Assembly (NCBI GenBank): GCA_011391085.1
Contig: JAABRD010000006.1
Span: 62,001 to 126,000 of the forward strand
Length of the DNA: 64,000 nt
From: Thiotrichaceae bacterium
GTDB taxonomy: Bacteria > Pseudomonadota > Gammaproteobacteria > Beggiatoales > Beggiatoaceae
Direction of reading: 5' to 3'
Shown in pieces: positions 54,337 to 63,700 of the stretch. A program made the translations under genes and the position numbers. Positions within the stretch are counted from its first letter, which is position 1, and each line of letters begins with the position of its first letter. Below the pieces are notes generated by a model. The model did not search any database, was not told the origin of the DNA, and saw only the letters and a program-made list of their open reading frames with translations.

Positions 54337-54741
54337 ATGACTTCTCAACCCTTTATTTACAAAATCGGTGGCAGTCTTGAAAAAGACGCCCCCAGTTATG
54401 TCACTCGTCAAGCCGATACCGAATTGGGGCAGGGTTAGCAAAGGAGACGGTGGCGCAGAGGGTGCGGGAGAAGATTGTGCAACGTTGGGAAATGCAAGAC
54501 AATCCGCAGCATTTGCGCACCATTCGGGACCGCATTTTGGAAGGTGGAGGGTCGGCAACGGGGAAGTTATTGGGAGGATTGTATCAACAAGTGTTGCAAC
54601 GGCCCAATTTGCCCTTGGGAGACACGCCCGAACAATCGCAAGCGCAAAGTTTGTTGCAGTTATCGGGGCTGGTGGTGAAACGAGGGAGTGGCTTGCAGGC
54701 GGAGGGGCAGAAGTTAGACCATAGCGACTATCAATTTAGGA
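54337..54741 (+). pseudogene. Deleted AAA-like (STAND-type) ATPase gene
   Basis: ATG 54337 opens MTSQPFIYKIGGSLEKDAPS and YVTRQADTELGQG, the N-terminus of AAA_35 proteins, and stops at 54436-54438. In another frame from about 54438 the text is AKETVAQRVREKIVQRWEMQDN, PQHLRTIRDRIL and LLGGLYQQVL, the winged-helix-like region that normally comes after the ATPase. The P-loop and sensor parts in between are gone. The 3' end runs into the TACGGAATTTATTCCG array at about 54742. So the gene lost its core and its downstream (often WD40) part. Confidence 0.75.
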
Positions 54742-54921
54742 AGTTGGAGTACGGAATTTATTCCGTGTCGGGGGCCAGACGGAATAAATTCCGTACTCCA
54801 ACGGCCAGACGGAATAAATTCCGTACTCCAACGGCTGGACGGAATAAATTCCGTACTCCAACGGCTGGACGGAATAAATTCCGTACTCCAACGGCTGGAC
54901 GGAATAAATTCCGTACTCCAA
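54742..54921. repeat. Array of CGGAATAAATTCCGTACTCC units
   Basis: One GGAGTACGGAATTTATTCCG and five inverse CGGAATAAATTCCGTACTCC units spaced by AACGGCTGGA. Same unit as in the D elements but with a different spacer and without the GGTAGTGTTG ends. Units are near-identical. Confidence 0.88.
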
Positions 54922-54997
54922 CTTCCTTTTACGGAATGAATTGTCTCGTTCCCACGCGCCCGCGGGGGGCGTGGGCGTTGCAGGTGGAGTGGAGGCT

Positions 54998-56050
54998 TTA
55001 GCCGGTGATAGTCTTTGCTTTGGACTCCTGGGGTAGATTTCTACCCGTTTTTACAAAAATCTCCAGAAATCTTTGCGACTCTTGTAACTTGTATAAATAA
55101 TTCAATAAATCTGGAGAATCAGTAGAGGTGCGGGTTACGGCATGTTGATAACACTCGATGGCTTCTTGTAAATCGGCAATTTCCCTGTGACACCGATAAC
55201 GTTCATACAACCCGTCGCCTAAGAGACTGAAAAGTTCGGGTAGCCGAGAAGAATCTGCTGGGGTTAAGCGAAGGGCGTGCCGAAAACGGCCAATGGTTTC
55301 CTGTAAGTCTGTTGGTTGACCCAATTGTGAATAACGGTTCTGCAAGGCTGTACCAAGATGAGTCAGGGTGCTGGGTAAATCGGGTGAAGAAGTGGGCATC
55401 ATCAAAACGGCTTGTTCCAAGTATTCAATGGCGCGGTTCACCTCTTCCACGTCCTTGGTATTCTGATAATGGTCACCCCACGCAACGCCAAGATTATTCA
55501 ACACGATAGGCAAATAGGGAGAGTCTTTCGTCAATTTGATTCTCAATTTTTCCCAATAGGATAAAGCCTGGTTCAAATCTGCCAGATTTTGTTTCTCCCA
55601 ATACCGGCGCACATAAATTCCTGCGACATTGTTGAATATTGCCGATTGTAATTCTTCATTAAGATCGGCCACACTGGGATGCTTTAACACCTGTTTCCAA
55701 GCGACTATCGCTTCTTCCAAGGTTTCCTGGCGCCGGTTTTTTAGATATTTGGTATGTTTGGTTTGGGCCGTCGTGAGAACTTCTTGGAGAGAGAAAACGG
55801 TTTTTGGTGTCGCCATTGCTTCTCTCAACGTTTGTAACCAGGTTTGACGGGCAACCAACGCTTCCATTATATCTTCTTCGACGCGACCTTTGACCTGGTC
55901 TATCAGTTCACTCAATTGTAAATCAGTTTCTTTGGTCAACAATTCTGGATATTTTTCCAGCACCGTGAGATTGTCTTCAGGTGTTTCAGCTTCTAGTAAT
56001 TCGCGCAATGCTTCTGAAATGGTGTCGGCGTCAAGATAGAATGTGTTCAT
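54998..56050 (-). CDS. TPR protein of CHAT-associated type, C-terminus lost
   Basis: A 350-residue protein. After an alpha-helical N-terminal part (1-130), TPR units of the TDSPDLP type follow (YLPIVLNNLGVAWGDHYQNT, DLPSTLTHLGTALQNRYSQL, RLPELFSLLGDGLYERYRCH). This repeat style is common in proteins that end in a CHAT caspase-like domain. Here the frame ends in repeat DNA: the tail NLPQESKAKTITG and the TAA come from a TTTGGACTCC repeat and an E arm. No CHAT or other effector domain follows. GGAGGAAAC precedes the ATG. Probably truncated by repeat invasion. Confidence 0.75.
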   Translation of the reverse strand: MNTFYLDADTISEALRELLEAETPEDNLTVLEKYPELLTKETDLQLSELIDQVKGRVEEDIMEALVARQTWLQTLREAMATPKTVFSLQEVLTTAQTKHTKYLKNRRQETLEEAIVAWKQVLKHPSVADLNEELQSAIFNNVAGIYVRRYWEKQNLADLNQALSYWEKLRIKLTKDSPYLPIVLNNLGVAWGDHYQNTKDVEEVNRAIEYLEQAVLMMPTSSPDLPSTLTHLGTALQNRYSQLGQPTDLQETIGRFRHALRLTPADSSRLPELFSLLGDGLYERYRCHREIADLQEAIECYQHAVTRTSTDSPDLLNYLYKLQESQRFLEIFVKTGRNLPQESKAKTITG

Positions 56051-56181
56051 TAGTTTCCTCCAAAGGAGATGAGAAACTTAGTTTCTTTGGCAGAGTTGCG
56101 TAAGTCCTCTCTAAAACAGAAATTTTCTCGTATTTTCGGGAGTGCGAAAATGTGGATGATAGAGTCTTCTATTCCTAATGC

Positions 56182-56622
56182 TTATTCGACCAAATTCGCT
56201 TTATCGTATTCTCGAATCGCCGCTAACGTGACCAGTTCAAAGAGGCGGAAGCTATTTATCACCTGATAGGAAGAGATACCCTTCTCATAAGGCAAAAAGT
56301 ATTCAGATAGCAGAATATCGGCCCGCGGCATAGAAAAACGTGACAAGATGACCGTGGTGTTCAACTCGTTCAAAAAAGCTAACTTACTTGAATCGGTGGC
56401 ACTGTCTTTGAAACCTAACATACTTAGGTATTTGAGGATTTTCTGGTCTTGATGTACTTTAACTAAAATGACTGCCCCAAATTCGGTAGTCACCCGTATA
56501 TCATTGTCCTCATCAAGCGTTGCGGTCATAAAAGCGTTTTCAAAAAGTTGTAAAACATTTCCAGGAGTCACCTGGTCTTCTTCAAGCAGTGAAAATTTTT
56601 TCATGTCTTCTGTATTTACCAC
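56182..56622 (-). CDS. YbjN-like protein
   Basis: A 146-residue protein with GTG start at 56622 or ATG at 56604 (MKKFSLLEEDQVTPG). The pattern LFENAFMTATLDEDNDIRV, LKYLSMLGF and LAFLNELNTTVILSRFSM resembles the YbjN/bacterial sensory transduction regulator family, related to type III chaperone-like folds. No enzyme residues are seen. Located upstream of the TPR gene on the same strand, about 130 bases apart. Family assignment is moderate. Confidence 0.6.
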   Translation of the reverse strand: MVNTEDMKKFSLLEEDQVTPGNVLQLFENAFMTATLDEDNDIRVTTEFGAVILVKVHQDQKILKYLSMLGFKDSATDSSKLAFLNELNTTVILSRFSMPRADILLSEYFLPYEKGISSYQVINSFRLFELVTLAAIREYDKANLVE

Positions 56623-56773
56623 GTCAATAAATCGGGAGGTTAACCTTTCTTGTCAGTTATTGTAGGGTGGGCAACGTCTTTTCGTTGCCCACCATCCATC
56701 CATGATATTTGGGAATGTTAGAGTTGGTTGGCAACGGTAAACCGCGTGGCCCAACCCCACACGACTCTGGGTT

Positions 56774-56902
56774 GGTAGTGATGCAATGTGGGTGATGGGA
56801 TTGTAGGGGCAACCCTTGTGGTTGCCCTTTGTGGGTAAGAGTCGCCACCACCTTGGGCAACCACAAGGGTTGCCCCTACCTCACCCACATTGCATCACTA
56901 CC
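56774..56902. mobile_element. A element A12 (129 bp) with GGGGCAACCC core
   Basis: A-type ends around a GTAGGGGCAACCCTTGTGG hairpin. Perfect 8-bp duplication TCTGGGTT at 56766-56773 and 56903-56910. Confidence 0.93.
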
Positions 56903-56930
56903 TCTGGGTTAAACCTGACAGGTGCTTCTA

Positions 56931-57106
56931 AGTACCGACGCAGAAATTTTACCGTGTTTTCAATCGTCGCCCTCACCTCCGGCCCCTCTTCCAGAGGGAG
57001 AGGGGGAAACGGCGGCACCAGTGGTTTTCTCCCCTCTCCCTCTGGGAGAGGGGCCGGGGGTGAGGGCAAGGACGTCGTTATACCAGAAAATTTCTGCTTC
57101 ACTACT
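56931..57106. mobile_element. B element B3 (176 bp)
   Basis: Ends AGTACCGACGCAGAAATTTT and AAAATTTCTGCTTCACTACT flanked by TA at 56929-56930 and 57107-57108. Core CCCTCACCTCCGGCCCCTC hairpin with a second arm. Same length as B1. Confidence 0.88.
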
Positions 57107-57153
57107 TACGACCTGTCAGGTTTGATTAAAGACACGAAAAACCTCCTCAACGA

Positions 57154-57567
57154 TTACCAACAATCTTTAGTAGTCTCACTACCACCTGCATTTTTCGCAG
57201 TTCTCTCGCCCGTCTGCGTTAGGAAAAAATCCCGGCAAGTTTCATCTTTCAGTTGCATAGAACCTTCTTTTGGGACGGCTGTCAGAGTGTATGTGGATTT
57301 GCCAGCGCCGGTGATACTGAAGTCATAATACTTTTTGTCGGCCCAGACCATGCCCAATTTCACCATATCACTTGTATAAGAGTTCGTATCTGACCGAATA
57401 TCTTCCTGCTTTTGCGCCATCTCCATCAATGTCGTCTTTGCTTCTGTGCGACGCGATTTCATGATGTAGTTGTCGTAAGCGGGGTAAGCAACCACGGCTA
57501 TCAGACCGATGATGGCAATGGTAATCAGCAATTCGATCAACGAAAAGCCGCGTGATGTTTTTAACAT
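57154..57567 (-). CDS. pilE: Type IV pilin (PilE-like)
   Basis: A 137-residue prepilin. The leader MLKTSRG is followed by FSLIELLITIAIIGLIAVVA with the conserved Glu5 and the usual Phe1 after the cleavage Gly. The globular part has two cysteines forming the C-terminal D-region (C about 117 and 136). GAGGAGGAAC is an excellent ribosome site. It follows the pilY1 gene on the same strand, as minor pilin genes of the pilVWXY1E cluster do; hence the pilE call. Confidence 0.9.
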   Translation of the reverse strand: MLKTSRGFSLIELLITIAIIGLIAVVAYPAYDNYIMKSRRTEAKTTLMEMAQKQEDIRSDTNSYTSDMVKLGMVWADKKYYDFSITGAGKSTYTLTAVPKEGSMQLKDETCRDFFLTQTGERTAKNAGGSETTKDCW

Positions 57568-57605
57568 GAAGTTCCTCCTCTTAATGAGATTTGGTTTAAC
57601 AACAA

Positions 57606-57775
57606 AATAAGGTAGTGATGCAAGGTGGGGTAGTATACTTCCTCACCCTCACCCCCGGCCCCTCTCCCAGAGAGAGAGGGGAGGGTAGCAGAATCAGTGG
57701 TTTTCTCCCCTCTCCCTCTGGGAGAGGGGCCGGGGGTGAGGGCAAACTGAGTTTCTTTAAGAAACTCAGTAGCTA
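57606..57775. repeat. A left end, CCCTCACCCCC hairpin and AAACTGAGTTTC hairpin
   Basis: GGTAGTGATGCAAGGTGGG (57611), a GC-rich hairpin pair, and ACTGAGTTTCTTTAAGAAACTCAGT (57747-57771; halves ACTGAGTTTC and GAAACTCAGT). No A right end. The last hairpin lies just after the pilY1 stop and may end its transcript on the minus strand. Confidence 0.7.
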
Positions 57776-57780
57776 CGTCT

Positions 57781-60700
57781 TTACTTCTGCATCCAGAAGA
57801 AACGTTTGATGGAGACTTCGTCCTCAGTAATCGATTTTCCTGGTCCACCATCACCTAGGGGTTCTTGGCCATTTTCCGTTCTTGTCTTTTGTGGTCCCTC
57901 AGGTGGTACTCCGGAACCTTCTACAAAACGGTCGTTTTTCGTCAGTTCCTTGTTTTGATCCACGTCAATCACGGCAGCAGCGGTAAACACATCGAGAACG
58001 TATGTGCGTTTTTTGCCTTCCGAGAAATCGCACACACTTTCGGATTGAGTAGGCGGTATATAAGTATTGAAAAATACCGTCTTCTTAGTGGAATTGTCAG
58101 CACCGTCTTCCCCAGTCTCAGTGATAAGGACTTTTGAGAAGCCTTTTTCACCAATCCAGGTTCTGTCATCACCGGCTTTTTCTTGCAGGTTGATGTACCA
58201 CCCTCTGGACTTTTTCAGTTCGAGAATGACTTTCGAATTGTTATCATCCTCCTGAATGACATTCGAAGTGGCATCGAACATCTGGTCTAGTGTGATGGAG
58301 CCGGCCCAATTGGACAAGTCATCAGTCAAGATGCCGGTCTGCGTATCGCGGAAGGCATAAAACTGATTGTGAACCACCTTTTCCAACGGATCGGTGCGGG
58401 TACCACTGACTATCGCCACTAAATCATATTTAGTGCCATCTCCTTCGGCGTACAGTTGGTCATCCAACCGAATCACTTCGGGTGGGTAGAAGAAGCGCCG
58501 TCTCTCCTCTGGTTTATCAGTTGACACCGTGGCCAACTGAATTCCTTGGGCAGTTTGACCGGCACCTAAGCCCATGGGTAAATCCACGCGCCACACTTGA
58601 CCACCCATATCACCTACATAGAGGCGGTCCGCATTGCCGTCGGCATCTGTGTCTTTAAATAGCATTTCAGAGGGAATGGCATAAGTCATTCCCGTCAGTT
58701 TCAGGTCGGCCCTGTCATCACTGCTGGCCCACCATAAACGTTCGCCCGTCATGGCATCCGCTATGAAGATTGCATTACCGCCTCCCACTTTATCCGCTGT
58801 GGGACCAAAACCTTCATCTTGGCTAGGATGATAACCGCCACCAAATAATACCACTTTGGTACCTTTCCCTTTCCATTGGATTTGCGTAACCAATGGACGG
58901 GACCAGCTTTGTCCTAGTTTTTCAAATGGGGTTTCAGGAATACCGCCCTTAATCACCCACATCAATTGCGGAGAACTGCCCGGCGCTTCCTTTGACCCTG
59001 TCACGTCAAGCGCATAGATGTTGTTGCCACCACGGCGCATACTGATGTACAACTTGACAAAATCACCATCCTCGGGGTCGACTTGGACATTGCCATTGTT
59101 GTCGAAAGTCCAGAGGGTAGGGGTGCTGTCAAGTCCATAAATATGTTCATCACCAGCTTGATTTTGCATCAACGCCATTTGCTTTGACAACAAGTCTTTA
59201 GGCAAAAATGCCCATTCTTCGTCACCCCCAATGGTTGGATCGGGATTGCCGGTATCTGCCTTCAACATGCGCAAAAGTCCGTCATTCGTACCGACAAACA
59301 GTCTCGCTTGTTGTTGTTCTACGGTTCCACCATACGTAACCACGACCGGGGAACTATGTAACGGGTCGGCAACTCTCCAACGTGGTTCTTGCGAATCGCC
59401 ATCACCATCTTCATCCATGACGTCTTGACCACGAATCCAGGTGATGACTTTTTCAAAGTCATCGGCGGGTTCGTCACCGGTAAAGAGGAAGGGTTTCAAT
59501 TCCTCATTGTCAATGGTAATCTCGTTCTTGGAGTTATCCAAGTTGACATTACGCGCATTGTCGTCATCTAGGTAGGTAAAAATCTTGCGTGTCCCAGAAT
59601 CTGGAACATGTTCACCTGCACCGCCTAAGGTGACCTCTTTACCATCTGGCATGACACTCCAGTAGCTTCTGGAACTTTCTGCAATGTAGCCCTCTTTAGA
59701 TGCTTTTTGGTTGTCAGCATCTAAAATTTCGCCCACGTTACAATCGATCCCATCTGTACTCTTCACTCCTTGGCAGATGTGATATTTTTTGACATTCCCA
59801 AACCACCGTGGGGTCCGGTCCGGTTTGAACAACGAGAAGTATACCTCCTTGTTGTGATACAAGTTGTTAAAACGGTTCAACGACACGCCACCTGCGGCAA
59901 ATAAGGTGCTGGTGGTCATCGCTTGGGAGACGATGGATTTAAACGCTGCTACCAATTCTTCTACAGAATCAGCTTTGTAAAAGTTACCACCGCCTTCTTT
60001 GGCGATTTCCTTGAGATATTTCACCGCTTCGCCGTTTTGTCTAGTGGCCTTCTCATCTTCCACGTACCCGCCTGGTTGCACGGTTGCCATTTTTTCGGGC
60101 GGCACTTCCTCATCGGTTTTACCATACTCCGAAGTGGCATAATAGTAGATGTCATCTTCCCTAACCACGGGTCGACCTTCACCATCTTTATAAACGCCGG
60201 TCCAGCCTTTCCCCAATTGGAATCCAATGGAGTGAGTGGTGACATACTGGTTGTCTTTCACCCTAGTGTTGTTGTCATTCCGGTGTAAGAATCTGGCCAG
60301 GTCGATGCCACACATTTCGGACTTACTGATTTTGATGGTCTTCGGGCCCTCCTCAGCGTCGGTCCCTCCTTCTTCAATCACACTATCCGGGTCTGGATAG
60401 GTCAAGTCGCAACTCGATTGAAATTCCTTGATCATCCCTTGAATATTTTCAGCCGACGCATTTTGGTTGGCCAAACCATCGGTCAACAACACCAGGTGAT
60501 TAGACTGACAAGGTGTTAAAATGGGGCTTGTATATTTGGCTACCCCCGAAATTTCCTCTGATGCACATATGGCTTCAAAGGGTTTCGTCGTCGTACATTC
60601 TTTCGGACGTGAGAGAATCCCACCCGTGTAAGTGCCAGGGTGACTCACCAAATATAAGGATTGGTCATGGCGAGTTTTGCCATAGTCAACCGAACCACCC

Positions 60701-63700
60701 CGGAAATACTGGGCGGATTCATACAGGCCATCCACCAGTGGCGTGTTACTGGGTGGAATGTCAATGTTTTTGACAATCTTCCGGAGTTGCCGACGCACGG
60801 TCATGATGTCCCCTTGACCACCTTCACCCAAATAACCGTCCACTTTAATGCGCAGGATAGCCGCTGTGGCAGGACCCGCCCGAAACGCATTGGCGGCCCG
60901 AAAGCCTGTGCCTGTGATGAACAGAGACAGGTTGTTGTAGGTATTCCAGTCATCGTGTTGGATGATTTCGTTAATCACTTCACGTATATCTGATGAAGTA
61001 TACGTATAGTTCTTCTGCCATGAAGTCATCTCTGGGGCAACCCACGGCACATCTTTCGTCTTCTTGCGGCCACTGAGGTCACCAGGGGCTGCGGTAAAGG
61101 GTTCTGAATCACCAGCTTTCTCGCCGCGAATGGTTAACTGAGTTGGCGGCGTGTTTGCAGCTTCTTTGCTAGTCGTGCGGGCCGTAAAAATCAATTTGGC
61201 CTCCACCACTTTAGACGTTTTGCTGATGGGGACGTCGCGGAACCGGAAACCTACCAGACGAGAATCTTCTTTGTAACCCAGTTCTAAGCTATCGCTGGTT
61301 AGGTATATATCTCCTGCTTCTGCACCGGAGACCTTTTCTTCGGAGTCGTCACTTTCAAAGGCAATTTGTCCGGAATAGGTTTGTTGGATACAACTCCCTT
61401 TTGGTACAGATTTCATGTCATATTCGACATTTAACACGGGCGCCAACACGGGGGCGTCATCGTAAGATTTGGTTATCCGCAAGGGGGAACCATCACGTTT
61501 GGAGATGATGAAGACGATACCTCCTTTCCCTCCACACCAGCCGGAACGACTGACAACAGTCTGTACCAATTCGGCCAGTTCTGGACTGGTATAAGTAGCA
61601 CCTTTTTCCCAAGTTTCCGTTATTTCCCAAGGCACCTCGGTTTGCGCCAGGGGGCGCGAACTGAGGTTTTTGGGAGTGGCCGTGAACGTTTCTGCGGCAT
61701 CACTATCTTCCACTTGAACACGCAAATTGGCTGGTTCCGCAAGTTGTTCATCACTTCTAAATTCGATGGAAGCGGTGAGAACTTTGGCACCTTGAGGGAT
61801 ATCGACATCCACGAACCGTAAGCCGACGAGTTGTTCATCACCGTCTCCCACAGTACCACCTTCACCTTCGCCGGCCCCCATACCAGCAGAATATTTCACC
61901 GTGAGTCGAGGCAGGTTAGCAAACCCTTTAAGATCAGCCACCGCAATTCCTTTGGTCTCATCTGCAAGGTCATCTTTGACGCCAATGAATCTTCTGAACC
62001 CCCCAATTTCAGGCGCAAGTTTACCGGTAAAATCTTCGGTCATGGCGTTCTCAAACATAAACACCACACTGTTTCGACTCTTCCAGTCGTCTTGGGTGAC
62101 TAACTCTTGTAAGATAGCCGATAGGTCTGTCGTTTGAACGGACGGGTCTGTGGTACCAGTTGACGGATCTGTGGTGCCGCCAGTTGACGGATCCGTGGTG
62201 CCGCCGGCTGGATCCGGCGTACCAGCAGGCGGATTAGTAGCCTGTTTGGCTGGCGTTCTAAAGGTCGTCCCAGGGGTGGATGGTGACACCGATGTCCATT
62301 CCACCGAGGCTTTGGTTTTTATGCGTTTCGACAACCAGGGGTTAGCGCTGGCAAGGTCTAGGGCGTTGCCCGTTTTTTCACCATACACGTTGAGATTTAG
62401 GTCTAACTGTGACGGATTTTGGTAATCGACATGGTCATTGCCTTGGTGAGTAAAGGTAATGTAGGCTTCGATAATGGTGGCGTTTTTGGGAATGGGTAAT
62501 TCCTGAAACCGCACACCCACCGCACTTTTAGTGCCTTTAATCACCATGCCTTTGCCACCTTCCAGGGCCTTCTTGGCTGTTTCCAATGCTTTTTTAGCCG
62601 CTTCTTCGGCGGTTTTAGCATCCTCTAAAGTCTTTTCAGCGGTATCTTTTGTGGCCTGGGCTGTATCCATTTTGGCTTTGGCACTGTCCATCTTCACCTT
62701 GAGTCGATCCACCGTTACTGATTTTGGCATAAGACTGTTCATAGTCTTTTCCTTGGCAGTCATGTCCGTTTTGGCCGCTTTCATCTCCGTATTTTTTTGG
62801 TCTCTGGCGGCTTTCTTTTCGTCCATAACGGTTTTCTTGCCGGCCAAAACTGCCTGTGCATCGGCCAACAGGGTCTTTTTCTCGTTCTGTACGCCCATCG
62901 CTTCATCTACCACCGCCTTTTTTGCGGTTCTTTCCGCATCAGCCGCTTCTTTAGCTGCCAGGGCATTGTCTTTAGCAGCCGTTGCAACATCGAGGGCCGC
63001 TTGTTTTTCGTTCAAAGTTGCTTGGGTCGCATCTTTGGTTTGTTGGGCAGGCGCAACGGCGGCCTGCTTGGTATCCAGGGTGGTTTTTTTCGCATCCATA
63101 TCCGCCTTTAACGTTGCCAAGTTACTGGGGACAGGAACCTTAGCTGCGGCTATATCATATTTCGTTTTGGCGGTCTCATATGCTGTTTGGGCACTGGTTG
63201 CCTGACTGACAGCCCTCTCGTACGCTGTGTTGGCCGTGTTAAACGCACTTTTCGCTGTACTATACGCTTGATTTGCGGTTTGGTAATTGGTAGAGGCAGT
63301 TGTATAAGCGGCCGTGGCTACCTTGTAGGCGTCATTAGCCGCGTTATACTCTGTTTTGGCAGCGTCCACCACGGCTTGGGCCGCTACCAACGCTTCCTTG
63401 GCACTGTCAACCAAAGTTTTAGCATTGTCATAATCTGTCTTGGCCGCTAGATATTCAGCATCAGCGGCGTTAAAGGCTTCCAAGGCGGTTTGATAAGCGG
63501 CTTCGGCGGCTTTAAATGCGAGTTCGGCTTCCTTGAAGGCCTGATTTTGGGTATCCAGCGTCGCTACTGCGGCGTCATAATCAGCTTTGGCAACATTATA
63601 ATTGGTGGTTGCTGTTTGTAAGTTGGTGTCAGCGGTGGTCAACTTGCTTTGCGCCGTATTAGTGGCCGTTTGCGCCTTTTTATATGCGGTCTCGGCTGCC

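Larger units (their letters stand above)
56623..57153. other. Gap with A12, B3 and flanking palindromes
   Basis: A GTAGGGTGGGCAACG/CGTTGCCCACC hairpin (56663-56693), A12, then the palindrome CCTGACAGGT whose two halves (about 56914-56923 and 57111-57122) are separated by B3. No gene. Confidence 0.75.

Noticed and set aside
54450-55001. 183-residue ORF as an intact gene
   Set aside because: The first ~97 residues are the remainder of a deleted AAA-like protein and the rest is array sequence (KFRTPTAGRN repeats).
62531-63205. Plus-strand Ala/Ser-rich 224-residue ORF
   Set aside because: Antisense of the Ala-rich PilY1 rod; low complexity explains the absence of stops.
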